NCBI RefSeq assembly: GCF_003171515.1
Contig: NC_089394.1
Coordinates: 248,001-312,000, forward strand
Reading direction: 5' to 3'
DNA length: 64,000 nt
DNA from: Pyrenophora tritici-repentis
Lineage: Eukaryota > Ascomycota > Dothideomycetes > Pleosporales > Pleosporaceae
The notes under the pieces were generated by a model that worked only from the letters and a program-made list of their open reading frames with translations, did no database searches and was not told the origin of the DNA. Shown here in pieces: positions 46,320 to 58,869 of this stretch. The position numbers and the translations under genes are program-made. Position 1 is the first letter of the stretch. Every line of letters begins with the position of its first letter.

Positions 46320-47938
46320 AAGACGCGCCGTGGTGTTTCTGCACATGCGCAACAAGTCGCACGCACTGCACCTGAACATGGTTCTTTCTCTTACTCCTTC
46401 ATCTAATACTGCATCAATAACGGGATTTTCAAAAAGCTCTTGCGGGGAACAACTTATAGACATGTGGCATATTATCTTGTCTACTTATACACTTGGCGTT
46501 GTGGTCGCTTTCTTCAGCAGGTAGAAAGGATGCGTGTGTGCTCTCTCCTGCGCATTCAGAGCAACTGGCTTCAGTTCAGGCTCGCAACAATGCAATTTGG
46601 CACCGCCAAGCCATCTTCTCCTCTCCATTGGTGCGGTTCTCACAAAAGCAATATAGCCTTTTCGGCCCTCGTGCATCCGGTCTGGACTTGTGGACAGGAC
46701 ATGGTCGTAGGGATGCTAGTCTGCTATCCATCTAGTACCATGTCCTGCACTTATATCCGTTAGTCGATATTACCGCGCGCGCAGTTGTTGAAACCAGTAA
46801 ATATTGTAACAACTGAGAATCCATCGCTTATCTGGTCTGGCGGAGCTCGACCAAACATTTTAATCATACTTTCTCTTCAATATTGGAATGAAGATCTGGA
46901 ACCAATGCCGGTGGTGTTCAAACCAAGGTTCATATGCATTCGAAGCTAGTCCAGGAATACACGTTCCTATTCCATCCCATAGCCAGACCACAGCAGAACT
47001 AGTTCACATGCATACTCTGTCTGGCAATGGCACCGTCTCGACCATGGCTCCAAAACCAACCCTCCAAACCAAGGGACGCGGAATACATGTAACAATATCT
47101 CACACCCGACAACGCCCACGTGACAAGTTCTATCTACATCCCACACTCCCTCTCTAGCCTCTCCACCGCCAGATCAAACTCACCCTCACCGGCAACATTT
47201 TCTCAACAAAGGACACTAGACTAGCATACCCTGCCTGCCCAATCGGCACCAGCACCTGGGATTCAAGCTTTGGGTGGTAGAACACCTAGTTAGGGTAATC
47301 TGAGGAGTTGTGAGGATGTTTGTCAGTGGGGAAGGGAGAAGGATAAGGGGGTTAGGCGTAGTGGGTTACGAAGACCGTCCATCATTGTCACTTTCTTGTA
47401 CACAAGTGATGTAACTGTAAGCATCGAACTGACAGGGAGCTAAATCGACCTGACATGTAGAGATGCCTCTTTAGACCATAGTGAGCTGAGTAGCGGCTGC
47501 TAGCACCTGTCTAACCGAAGACTGGGGTAATCGCTGGTGTAGACTTGGCGGATGCTGGTGGGTGCTTGTGCTCACAAGATGTGTGACCGGATGGTGTAGA
47601 TATAGATGTGTTGGCTTATCGTATCTTCGGTAGGGGGTGTACAGTCATGAGGTTGGTGTGCTATTAGGCGATCGATGGCAGATGGGATTGCTAGGTTAAT
47701 ATCTGCGAGATCAGCGCTAGGCCGTCTCGAGTCAGTCAACTCCTCCACAATCACAGATAGAGACACACATACACACTCCTTGTCTCTTCTAGTTCAATGA
47801 TCATTCTAGGTGTGCAAGTTCGGTAGACCATGGGGGTCCGCCCCGCTTTTATCGAACATGACGTAACCCGTGCAGGTTGAAGCAACAATCTCCTCACTCC
47901 AACCCCATGCCATCTCATAGAGGTACAAACGCAGTCAC
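46320..47938. other. Gene-free stretch, 1.6 kb
   Basis: Scattered ORFs of 60-110 codons on both strands without domain, signal or splice support. No repeats noticed. Confidence 0.5.
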
Positions 47939-49785
47939 ATGAAAAGCCAAAAGATACACACCCCGGGGATAATGACGTCCTCTCACTCCATTAACCCGCT
48001 CACGGTCCTTCCCCCAGAGCTCGTCCTTCGCGTCCTCGAATACACGCCCATCTCAGATCTGGCCTCCCTTCTTGCTACATCGCGTGCCTGGTACCACTTC
48101 ATTGACAACGAGCATACAGACACCATCTACTCCTCTCCATCCAAGACATCACAGCCACGCCAAATCTCCCAACTACCTACCAAAGCCCGCGCCAATGCGT
48201 TGTGCGCCCGTGCTGCAAGCTTCTCCAAGCTATTCGACGGAGTCTCTTCGTGGAAACAACTATGTGAGCGACAACAGATGATCAAGAAAGCGTGGGCGAG
48301 GCCCCGGCCGCTTACCCGCCAGTCCGTCCTACAGGTCAAGAACTCTGCTGTATGGCGGTTCAAAACGGACTTTAAGCGCCGTTTGATCATCTCGACTTCA
48401 CATGACGGTGGCTTGCATGTGTCTGATATGGATACGGGTCATCTTCTCTGGGAACTCCCGTCGTCGCTTCTCACATCCGAAGACGACAGTGTCGAGCCGC
48501 ATGCGCATCTTGAATATGACGATGGAACAGCTGCGTTCAACAAAGGCGATGTGATTGAACTATGGCGTGCAGATGTGGGAAACACGGCGAGAGGAGAATT
48601 CCGCCGTGTCACTACTCTCGACCCTGGTTGTCAGATACGCGGGTTCCAGCTCTCCTACAACACACTTTGTGCCGTCTCAGCAGACGGCTTGGGGTTCGTG
48701 TATGACCTATCGCAAGCGCCACCAAGTGTCACGCGGCTGGAGATTGAAAAAGGCGCAATAGGCCATCTAGACCAGAACGAAGACATGGTCGTCTTCTCAA
48801 TGGGCTGGCAGGGCTATCATGCATACGACAAGAAGACTGGGGTTTGCTTGGGTAGACTGGAACCCTGGCGTTGTACGGAAAAGTATCACGCCGTTGAATC
48901 TCCTACGCTTCACGATACGTTTGGCAGGCTGGAAGTGTTTGCCATTTATCAGTGCATGACACGGCCTCTGTATCCCCCCATGGCACCGCGTGAGCATCGG
49001 TTGTCGCCGGTGAGAGTAAACACTGGTCCGGCTTATGAAACAGACACTTACGATGACCTCTGGGGTGCCGGCATGCTGGATCGCGGCAGTGACATGTTCG
49101 TCGGCTACTCGGGCAGCGGCTGCATTTTCATCTGCCAGAACATTCGCACGGCGCTCGAGAGCGGTGCTGAGAATCTGGCTAGCCATGGTCAACTCCTCGA
49201 ATCTAAAAGACGCGGTTCCTCTCTCAGTCTGGGAGGCTGGCTGGCGGTCAAGAACCATCGTGTCATGTTCGAGGCTGGGGAAACTATGTTCATCATCGCG
49301 CTGGACGGGGACAATCGTGTCATCGTTACGGATGGAGATCAGAGCAAGCCGACTTCGTTTGCGACGCGTACGTCGTGTGCAGGAGAGCCGCAGCCAGTGA
49401 GTTATATGGAGTTGTGCGATGATGCCTTCATGGCGACTTATACCGTACGTTTATCCCCCCTCTTTTTCCCGAGCGAGGAGCAACGCCGAGCTGACAAGGA
49501 GAACAGACACTGGGTCTCCGAAAAGGCGATCGTGATGGTGCGCGTGGGTTTCCTACCAAAGTCATCAGGATGATTAGTATTGTGCCTCCGTATGTGGTGG
49601 ATGATAGTGCCACGTCGAATTCCGCTTTGATCCCTCCTTCGCATTCGCTGCCACATGTTGGTGATACGGAGGATATACTTACGACGGCGATGTTGGCTTT
49701 TGAGGATGTGGATAGGGAGGAGGATAGGGATGAGGGGCATATGAGATGTGTGGATTCTGGGGGTAGGAATGGTGGGGGAGAGTGA
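47939..49785 (+). CDS. F-box protein, 594 aa
   Basis: Two exons, 47939-49444 and 49507-49785, intron phase 0. A second ATG 11 codons in (47972) is an alternative start. The F-box occupies about residues 20-60 (INPLTVLPPELVLRVLEYTP, then LASLLATSRAWYHFID) and would bind Skp1 in an SCF ubiquitin ligase. The rest looks like a beta-propeller: repeated hydrophobic strands such as LIISTSHDGGLHVSDMDTG, LCAVSADGLGFVYDLS and DMVVFSMGWQGYHAYDKKTG. It lacks the regular GH/WD signatures of a WD40 protein. The C-terminal ~60 residues are acidic. The target is unknown. Confidence 0.88.
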
Positions 49786-50626
49786 AGATGTAGTTACGGT
49801 TGAGTAATAGTCTTGGTTCAAGCTGTCAACGGCTTCTGAGCTATCGGCAGCTTTTCTGGCAACAGTAGCTTGTGCTGGATACGTTTTCGGATGAACGCCG
49901 TATGAAAACAGGACACATACGTGGATGAAGATGGAGGACCCAAAACAAGTCAGGAAAGGAGACGAAGAGATAGAGAAAAGCGGTGAGAATGATCAAGACA
50001 TAACTACAATGAACGCTCATTCTTACTTCATACCCCTGCAAACCGCTCCGCCCCATCGACAACGTCGACGTTTAAGCCTTACAGCCTAGTCTCCAGCGCT
50101 GCCGGGGCCGTTAATCGCGCCTGCCTCTTACTTTATCTTCCTTCTCGACATGCTGGTCGATGATAATTTCTTCGATGATTGTTTACTTGGGAGGTCTCGC
50201 GTTGTACCGGACCTGATTATCATGGCACCTAAGTATCGTCAGTACTCGTCTTACACTTCCGGAAGATGGCCGTGTCTGCAGAAATCCGGTGCTTCGTGCT
50301 CGCTTGTCGAGGTGCAGCCCAATGACGGATAGGCAGGAAACTTGAACAGCGCACTTGTTAGTGTCATTTCCGAGTAACTGGATGTCTGGCTGAAAGTGAC
50401 GGGTTTGATAGGGTTGAATTGGTTGTGGCTTATACCTACCCACGCCACCTAAGGCCACCCGCATGAGCTTGGCGGTTGCCTCGTTGCCTGCTCGCAATCG
50501 TCCTTCCTTTCAGATGAGGCTGAAAACACCAACCTACATGGTCTAGGGGATTCCCGTTCTAACAGTGAATCTTTCAACCAGAAGTCACAGTTTACATAGC
50601 TGTATACCAAGATATCGAACGTGACC
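49786..50626. other. Intergenic
   Basis: No supported gene; the ORFs here are short and featureless. Confidence 0.5.
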
Positions 50627-51115
50627 ATGCAAACCATGTTATACTTGGTCTTGACATCTCTTCTGTCTATACAATTCTTCTCACACGCATCGGCACTTTC
50701 TATTCACTCGCACGTCGGAAGAGTACAAAGTAGTGCAGCACTAGTCCCATCTAGTGCTACCCACCAGTACTGGTCCAAACAAGACATCTTGACCCTCGTC
50801 GGCGTACTTCTCACGGCTTTTACGGCTTTAATCGCATTGACCACTATCCTGGTTTCATCGTGCAAGCTACGCGAGTGGCTGCGCAGACCCTTCCAATGGC
50901 GGAGGAGGCGCATGCAGCCTAGTACGTCATTCCTTGCAGCACTAAGCTAGATCAAGCTGACAGGTGAATCAGACGCTGAGAACACGAACGTCCAGCTGGG
51001 CACACTTCAACCTCTGATTGTTGGTAATTGGGAGATGAGAGATCCGAGAGTCGTGAGACAGCAGCTACAAGAACAATATGATGAGTTGTTGAGAACAAGA
51101 CGGGGGAGGTATTGA
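50627..51115 (+). CDS. Small secreted/membrane protein (WS-x-EAIL family, member 4), 148 aa
   Basis: Two exons, 50627-50921 and 50964-51115, intron 42 bp, phase 1 as in members 2 and 3, with a GCACTAAGC branch-point-like sequence. A signal peptide (MQTMLYLVLTSLLSIQFFSH) is followed by a 25-residue lumenal stretch. WSKQDILTLVGVLLTAF then opens the membrane segment at residue 49. After LREWLRRPFQWRRRRM the second exon encodes a polar region. It ends with VRQQLQEQYDELLRTRRGRY, which aligns with the tail of the 34853 gene. It sits 15 kb from the other three members. Confidence 0.68.
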
Positions 51116-51825
51116 GGTCGAGATGGTGAGACACCAGTGACAAGGAAGACAGTGAGAGAAGATGGATGCGTTGGTGATAAGTTGTGTCTACAACTCAGCA
51201 AAAGAAGACGTGCATAGCATTGTTGTCTCAGCATTTTCACTGGACTCTCTGTGCAGCATTCATCGATTTACTCTTTAAGAGAATTCACCGCTTCATTTCC
51301 ACGACAGCCCTCCTCCATTGCTGCTGCATCGAACGCTGACTTGCATGGTCTACGAATGCAAGGACGAAACCCACCAGAAGGTTCCAGCGACTTACGCACC
51401 TAACATGCAACAACACGTCCGTACCTGCCACGCCCATCGAACCTCACTTCCAAATCTCGTGAATGCATCGGCCCCTCCGCCTCATATCAGGTGAGAAAAA
51501 GGTCGCCGTGTCACTGCATCGTAGCATGCCTTCCTCTTCTTTCTCCAAAATCACAAAGCGCAGGCGGCACTGGAGTCTAGCCCCGCGCAACCGTCATCGT
51601 CACTTCCCAAACATGCCACCAACGCAGGCGGGGGCGAGCAGGTATGGCAAGCAGCAAGTGTCTCTTTCTTCTCCCGATAAGGGCCGTGTGCGATGACGAC
51701 GGAGCCTGGGAGGTATTTAATAGCTCCTCAGAACCCAGGACTGTCTCTCTTCTTCATCACCATTACCATCAACATCAACATCAACATTGGTGCTTCTTTC
51801 ACAAACCATATTCCTCAACGACAAC
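51116..51825. other. Intergenic, promoter of the secreted-protein gene
   Basis: No supported gene. The last 100 bp contain a run of CATCAACATCAA-type repeats (about 51763-51787), probably in the 5' UTR. Confidence 0.5.
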
Positions 51826-52604
51826 ATGCAGTTCTCCACTGTCCTCTTCACTGCCGTGTTGGCCTTTACATCCCATACCGCCGCATCTGCTCTCCCATCC
51901 CATACCAACGCATCTGCCATCACCTCCGAGGGTGCTTTCCGGGCCGCTGAATCAGACATTCAGGTCATCGACGTCCTCGCACCGCTTTCTCCAGTCTCCA
52001 TACAATCCGCCGATGCGACCAAGAACGCTACAGCCACAGGTGGCAGTCAACTCCGCAACTGGCTAGTCACCGAGGTCATAACCGAAGAACCTTCGGACGA
52101 TCCTGGACGCGCCCCCTGGTCTGTTATCAAGGCAGAAATAAAGGATCCCAACAGTTATGACCTCGGTATTGGGGGCAATGGACGCAGTGTCACCTCGAAG
52201 GCTAGAAAGCATTCAGTCGTACGCTCCCACACCTCCCTTCACCGCCCTCTATCCCACTAACAAACCTCTAGAAGTGTGAAGCCAAGATCGACACGGTCGA
52301 AGATACATTTTTCTATAACCGCGCCTGGGCCTGCGAGCCCGTCAAAGACGGATACTGGACTATGGCAATCACCCTGGCTGGATTTATCCCCTACTCACCA
52401 CCCGCACTCTCGTATGACGACATCTACCTGAACTTCACGCATGTAGTGAGTAAATTCAACGAGGGCGTGAAGCCGCAGAAGTACGAGGCCGGGGGTAGGT
52501 TTGATCTGAAGACGAACGGTTGCAATCATGGACATGACCGTACTTGTGGATGGCGGCTGAATCTGAAGACGGTCGAGATTATTCCTCACAAGGTTTCCAT
52601 CTGA
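51826..52604 (+). CDS. Small secreted protein, 241 aa, effector-like
   Basis: Two exons, 51826-52218 and 52272-52604, intron phase 0. A clear signal peptide (MQFSTVLFTAVLAFTSHTAASA) and several N-glycosylation sites in the first half. The second exon carries four cysteines, in KCEAK, WACEP, NGCNHG and RTCGW, probably two disulphides. No catalytic domain is recognised. Size, secretion and cysteines fit the general profile of a fungal effector or cell-wall-associated protein, but nothing shows a role in infection. A MITE copy begins about 90 bp after the stop. Confidence 0.75.
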
Positions 52605-52693
52605 TGATGCGAGTACATCCCTAATACCTTTCCCTAGATAGTAGAAATCGCAATCGTATTCTTTGATCTTGGTCCATCCGGTTGACAAATGCT

Positions 52694-52790
52694 TGACATG
52701 AAATGTTTGACATGCTGATGTACAAAGGTCACTGCAGGCTCAAGTAGTCACTGTCGTCGCCAGACACGCCAATTAGGTGCTTACCCACTT
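52694..52790 (-). mobile_element. ~105-bp MITE, copy D (right end eroded)
   Basis: The left end TGACATGAAATGTTTGACAT and the core GTCGCCAGACACGCC, then GGTGCTTACCCAC, match copies B and C. The right inverted repeat has decayed beyond easy recognition. Orientation is opposite to A and B. Confidence 0.65.
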
Positions 52791-52974
52791 GCATCACTTC
52801 CGTCATTTTCCGGGCTCCTCCGTCAACAGCCTGCGCCATCCACGCAATCAGCTGCAAATCACTGGGATAGCAAAGTAGCGCAACAAATTATGCCTGGCAA
52901 TTGTCTCGCAATCCACTCTTATCCAGGGGTGTAGTGCCGATGGAACTGAGTTAGTGGTGCCCCATGGTAGTTAT

Positions 52975-52994
52975 CCCCGCGTTCGCGCCCGGGG
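52975..52994. promoter_or_regulatory. Two CreA-consensus sites upstream of malate synthase
   Basis: GCGGGG (reverse strand, 52975-52980) and CCGGGG (52989-52994) both fit SYGGRG and lie about 260-280 bp before the start codon. Malate synthase genes are glucose-repressed in fungi, and paired CreA sites are the functional form. Binding is inferred. Confidence 0.4.
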
Positions 52995-53254
52995 CTTGGC
53001 ATCGTCACAAGCTTGGAGCTCCTTGTCGCCGAACCTGGGCCTCTAGCTCACCATTCACAGCAGCCCGACTAGCCTGCATCAGTCGGTACCGACAAAGATG
53101 ATCCTCGGTACAGACGTCAAGATGTGTAACCAGTGTATGATAAATACTATCTACCTGCCGCCCGATTCCCAACTCCGCACGCCATATATTCGATTGCATC
53201 ACTCTCTCCCTTGTCTTGAACCCATATCACACAACTACAAATACAAACTTCACA

Positions 53255-55040
53255 ATGGCAGCCAACCCTGACAGTATTCTGCGCGAGGTCAACATCCTCG
53301 GCGAACTCAACGACCAGAACCGTCACATCCTCAGCAAGGACGCCTGTGTCTTCCTTGCCCTCCTCCACCGCACATTCAACGAGCGCCGGAAAGCGCTTCT
53401 ACAGCGACGGGTAATCCGCCAGGCTGAGCTCGACAAGGGAAACCTTCTCGACTTCCTCCCAGAGACCAAGCACATTCGTGAGAATGATACGTGGAAGGGC
53501 GCACCACCAGCGCCAGGTCTCGTCGACAGGCGTGTCGAGATTACAGGCCCGACTGATCGCAAGATGGTTGTCAATGCCCTGAACTCGAACGTCTGGACAT
53601 ACATGGCCGATTTCGAAGGTAAATGATATTCATTATGTGAGAATATAGAGTGCTGATTTTGTCTAGATTCGTCTGCGCCGACATGGGACAATATGATCAA
53701 TGGCCAAGTGAACCTGTACGATGCCATCCGTAGGCAAGTCGACTTCAAGCAAGGCGAGAAGGAGTACAAGCTACGCACCGACCGAACACTTCCCACCCTC
53801 ATTGCCCGCGCCCGAGGATGGCACCTCGAGGAGAAGCACTTCACCGTCGACGGCGAGCCCATGTCTGGCAGTCTCTTCGACTTTGGACTGTACTTCTTCC
53901 ACAACGCACATGAGCTTGTCAAGCGTGGAACCGGGCCATACTTCTACCTGCCCAAGATGGAGTCGCATCTCGAGGCGAGGATGTGGAACGATGCGTTCAA
54001 CTTGGCTCAGGATTACATTGGCATGAGGCGTGGAACTATCCGTGCTACTGTCTTGATTGAGACCATCACAGCCGCATTTGAGATGGATGAGGTATGTAAC
54101 AACCTTGTAACATGACAACATACACACTAACATGTCTACAGATCATCTACGAGCTCCGCGACCACTCTGCTGGTCTGAACTGCGGTCGCTGGGACTACAT
54201 CTTCAGCACCATCAAGCGTTTCCGCCAGAACCCGAACTTCGTCCTGCCCGACCGCGACTCCGTCACCATGACCTCGCCCTTCATGGACGCCTACGTCAAG
54301 CTCCTCATCAAGACATGCCACAAGCGCGGCGTCCACGCCATGGGCGGCATGGCAGCACAAATCCCCATCAAGAACGACGCCCAAGCAAACGATGCTGCCA
54401 TGGCAAAAGTCCGCTCTGACAAGCTCCGCGAGGCCCGCGCCGGCCACGACGGCACATGGGTCGCCCACCCAGCCCTCGCAGCCATCGCAAGCGAAATCTT
54501 CAACGAGCACATGCCTACGCCCAACCAAATGCACGTCCGCCGCGAAGACGTGCACATTACCGCCAACGACCTGCTCAACATGAACGTCCCCGGTCAAATC
54601 ACCGAAGCAGGTATCCGCAAGAACCTCGACATCGGCCTCGCCTACATGGAAGCCTGGGTCCGTGGCGTCGGCTGCGTCCCCATCAACTACCTCATGGAAG
54701 ACGCGGCCACGGCCGAAGTGTCAAGGAGCCAGCTTTGGCAGTGGGCTAGACATAACGTCAAGACTGCTGAGGGAAAGAGGGTTACCAAGGATTATGCGCT
54801 CAAGCTGCTTCATGAACAGGCCAAGGCGTTGAGTGAGAAGGCGCCCAAGGGGAATAAGTTTCATCTCGCGGCCAAGTACTTTGAAGGACAGGTTACGGGT
54901 GAGGATTATGCAGAGTTTTTGACTTCGTAAGTTTTCGCATCCATGATGTTGAGGAGAGTGTTGTGCTAACATGTGGGAATAGTCTGCTATACAATGAAAT
55001 CACAAATGTAGGTCCAGCCAAGGGGGCGTCGAAGTTGTAA
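53255..55040 (+). CDS. MLS1: Malate synthase, peroxisomal/glyoxysomal
   Basis: Four exons: 53255-53618, 53667-54091, 54142-54926, 54983-55040; 543 aa. The protein follows the malate synthase A family from end to end: [18 protein letters not shown], then [20 protein letters not shown] and [22 protein letters not shown], carrying the acidic and arginine active-site residues. Catalyses acetyl-CoA + glyoxylate to malate, the second step of the glyoxylate cycle, so growth on acetate or fatty acids depends on it. The last exon ends GPAKGASKL, a type 1 peroxisomal targeting signal. Note that the last 19 codons lie on a separate exon, so missing it would remove the targeting signal. Confidence 0.98.
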
Positions 55041-55889
55041 TTCCTTTCCTTCACCATCATCATCATCATCGTCTTTCTGCTTGTGGCCGTCGTCGGTGAT
55101 GGTTGGAAACATATTTTGTATACCAATCACAGTTCATTCATCATCACAGCTTGTAAGCTCAATTCATCGCCTACAAACAAACTAAAATACACACTCTCGC
55201 ATCATTCTCCTCCTCACAACCTCGAACAAAAAAAGCATGTGATCGTAAGCTAACCGTTCTTCTCTTTCTCTCCCCTTGTAGGTCATTCCACCCATTCCGG
55301 CTGCGAAACTTTAAAAATCTATTGGGCCGAGGTAGCGCGTGCGTGCGAGCGATGTACAGGATCCGATACTGTGGTACCGTTGTCGTCATTGTCATGAGAT
55401 GAGATGAGATGGGTGGTTCGGGTGTTTGGTTTGTGAGGCAGGAGAAAGAGGGGTTGGCATGTGAAAGTCGGAGGGAGGGTCACGGTATGTAAGCTTTGAG
55501 CTTTGAGTTTTTGGTACATGAGGGGTGGGGTTAGGGTCGAGAGGGGTTTCTGTCTTGGTAGTGTAGGGTATAAGAATGGATAGACTTGTTTTGACTTGAT
55601 GATACTACATGTATGTGAGTAACAATGACGGTCACGTGCAGTGTTAATGGACAAGGGAAGCCTAGCCTTGGAAAATTCAACAAGCAACGACACCATACAA
55701 AGTACACAAAGACAAACACAGGCACATCACATAACATTGAAACCCATGATTCATAGTCTCGTGGTATCTAGAGAAGTGGCGTTATCATGCCGAGTGCATT
55801 CAGTGTCGCGCGATTCTGCAGACCAGATACATGACTAAACACCCATTTTGACCTGACCAATGCACCGAAGAAGCCCCAAATATCACCCT
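55041..55889. other. Convergent 3' region of malate synthase and RPS8
   Basis: The two genes face each other. No supported ORF; holds both 3' UTRs and terminators. An antisense ORF of 125 codons is featureless. Confidence 0.5.
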
Positions 55890-56599
55890 TTACTTCCTGA
55901 GGAGGCGCTGGTAGAAAGCAAGCTCCTCGCCCTCGAGCACGTAACCGTCGCAGCGACCGCTCTGGCCGGGACGGGAGGACACGGCGGCGTACAGACGACC
56001 GGCCTCGAACTGCTTCTCGACAGCATTCTCAATCTTGCCGCCAGTCTTCAAGCGCTCAGACTGCTTCTTGGTGACTGAGTTTGACTTCTTCTTGTCCTCC
56101 TCCTTCTCGCCGGCCTTGGCTTGCCTCCTGCGGCCGAGCGAAGAGCCGTAGTGGGCCTCGTACCATTGTCGGAAAGGAGCGGCATCGATCTGGACGATAG
56201 CGGAGCGGGTCAGGGTGTTGGTACGGACGAGCTCGTTGTTGGAAGGGTGGTAGACGACACCGATGACACGGGTCTTCTTAGCGATGCCCTCTGATCCCCA
56301 GGAAAAGTTGCCGGCTTCGAGACGAAGAGCACGGAACTTGCGGTTGCCGCCACGGGTGCGGACAAGATGGACACGCTTAGTGCCAATACGGGTATTGGCA
56401 GGCTGGCGGCCCTTCTCGAAAGCCCTGAAGCCATGTTAGACATGACTAGAGAAGCGATCGGGTTATGCATACCTCTTCTTGCGGTAGTATGCGCGCTTCG
56501 CACCGGACGCGGAACGCTTGTGACGAGAGTCTCGTGAGATACTGCAAAGTGTTAGTGGATGTAGAATGGTTGTGGGAGAAGGCTAGATAGATACCCCAT
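55890..56599 (-). CDS. RPS8: 40S ribosomal protein eS8
   Basis: Three exons: 56599-56595 (only ATGGG), 56541-56473, 56424-55890; 202 aa. Begins MGISRDSRHKRSASGAKRAY and continues with KKRAFEKGRQPANTRIG and RGGNRKFRALRLEAGNFSWG. The C-terminus GYVLEGEELAFYQRLLRK is the eS8 signature. Component of the small ribosomal subunit body. The five-base first exon followed by an intron is a common ribosomal-protein arrangement and is easy to miss in automated annotation. An upstream TC-rich leader suits a ribosomal-protein promoter. Confidence 0.97.
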
Positions 56600-58789
56600 G
56601 ATTGCGGTTGTTCAGAAGACTGCTGTCCACAATCAAATTAGCCTTTGCTCTCCATTATCATTTCTGAAGCCGCAGCATCGCTCGAATCGCCCCCATATTC
56701 TTCGCCCTGCATAGCCCGCTATAGATGTAAATGTATCGAGCACTCGCGTGCGACCATACATGCAATCGGCGTAAACATGGCGGGGAACAATTCGGGGGCG
56801 ATTTCGGTGTCGCAATGCTCAACGGCTTCGGTCATTCGAGTAAAAGGCGTTCTGTAAAGCGTACCTGTGTCGGGTCTTCTGGTGCAATCTGTGTTGTCGT
56901 GGGGTTAGTTGGCGCTTGTCAGGAAGATGAAATTCAAGACTGATTTTCGACTGTTGATGGAAAGGTGCGCTAGCTGCTAAGCGAGCGGACCGCCCTAGTT
57001 ATTCCAGCCACACTAGCAGCATTAGCCACACCAGCCACAGTGGTCACAATCTCCCTTTCCAATTCCTGTTCTTTGGTCGCAGTTTGTTCGTGGATCAGTC
57101 GCAACATTTCTCAGGCTGGTACGCTCGATTTGAGGATAATATTTCCTTGCGACAACACCATCGCACCAGCTGCAACTGTGATCTGAGCTGTGTGATGGGC
57201 CAAGGTCCTGATCAGCTCCACTCACATATGACTGAGCATCATACTTGAGTATCTCCCTAGCAGATAGGACAGTGACTCGATTTTCCTTGGTAGGTTTGGC
57301 TGTACATTGCTGCAAGTTGCAGCTTCCGTCGCCCGCATCCACTACGCTAATGTCACTTCCCCGTCGCAAGAGGTCACACTGAACCGGCAGATATCAGAGG
57401 CGACACCAATATCACTACTGCATTAAGACGCCACTAGCCATATCCAGTTCGGGTTATAGCAGAACTACGTGACTTCACCTCATTGCTGCTGCTTGTTCAA
57501 GAGAGTATGAGTACGTTGATCTCATGGTCCTTTCGTAGGGCGGACCAAGACACGGCCTTGTGTGATGGCTCACAAAGACTCAGGCCGCTCGCATCAACAC
57601 AACTAGATGCGCGAGAACGATTTCATCTAGCTACGAAAACGATAGACGATTGCATCTCGGATTGCCGTCGTTCCGGCACGAGATCCTCGGAACTCTCCGA
57701 GCCGCAGCAATGGACAAGTCTGGCAAACACCCTTTACATATCCATCACCACATGTGTTTGATGAATTAATGGATAAATTCTCTCGGCTGAATGCTATAAA
57801 CGCTAAGAGCACTTCAGAACATGTCCTACCTACATACGAGCGCTGTCAGAGGCGCATCGCCATGCAACTCTACCCAAGTATCTTCTTCATGGCGCTCCAT
57901 CTCAATGACTCAACATTTTATGATTGGAGTGACATTCGCACAAAAAGCACTGGGGCTAATAGTGGGCTTGCGCCACGTATGCGCACTCAACACCGACTCA
58001 TCCATGGTATAGTTGGCAGAAGTAACACAGGCAAAAGTCCCTTCGGGCATCATCGCACCGAGACAGAAACATGGCATTTTCGCAAACCTTTCCGACACGG
58101 TCCGTCAGCATGACTTTCTCAAACTTCCATCGGAAACTTGCGCAATCACGATTCGCTCCTTCATCGCAGTCAGCTATTCAGCTATGCAACACGTCGGACC
58201 GGGTATCATACGGGGTTCCAGACTCGCTAAGACGCCAGTGGACACCAGCGCGCGCTAACACTCAGCTGGCGTATCATGCAGAAACCCGGTCCGGGTAAAG
58301 CCAAACTCCACACTCCGGGCAATTCCAATCGGCACCATCGTGACCCCAGGATCTATCATGTTTCAATCAACAGCAATCTAAGTAGATGTAGCGTACCATT
58401 CTCCTCGCCTCTTCTCCGTCAGTGGCTTGTCTTGTCGGGTTGGGAGGAAAGCGGAGAACTTGGAGTAATCACTTGTTACCATCAATTCAAACGCCTAATC
58501 CAGTACTTTGAGTAGGCTTTTCGCCTGGAGTCTTGTAAGAATGCGCACTTGTTTCTTCTTTCCTTCATCGCCTACGTCAAGATGTTTTAATGTGGTTGCC
58601 CTGTCTTGATCATGTCCAATGTATGTTCTGATGTTCATCGGCGGGTAGAACTGCCTTCATCATGTCACAGTCTGTGCTCATGTGCGATACGGATAGAGGT
58701 TGCTTCTGCCATACCTCAAGCGGGTATGCGACGGGCCGGGTGGTTCATGATTCGCCAAGACCATTTGCGCTGACCCTAAGACTACAGTG
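56600..58789. other. Gene-poor stretch, 2.2 kb
   Basis: Several ORFs of 60-120 codons at 57.0-58.3 kb in overlapping frames. One plus-strand set (57.48-58.11 kb) reads somewhat like a fungal regulatory protein broken by frameshifts, but nothing could be identified. No call. Confidence 0.4.
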
Positions 58790-58869
58790 ACATCCGACTA
58801 TGGACTAAAGACGGCATCTGGAGGACTTTGTCTTCTGACTTCAGAATCGCGTAAGTGGTGTGATTCAAC

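Noticed and set aside
54132..54749. Plus and minus ORFs inside malate synthase
   Set aside because: Shadow frames of a strongly coding exon.
57483..58260. Possible broken regulatory-protein gene
   Set aside because: Adjacent frames look faintly protein-like but no conserved motif could be found, so no pseudogene is claimed.
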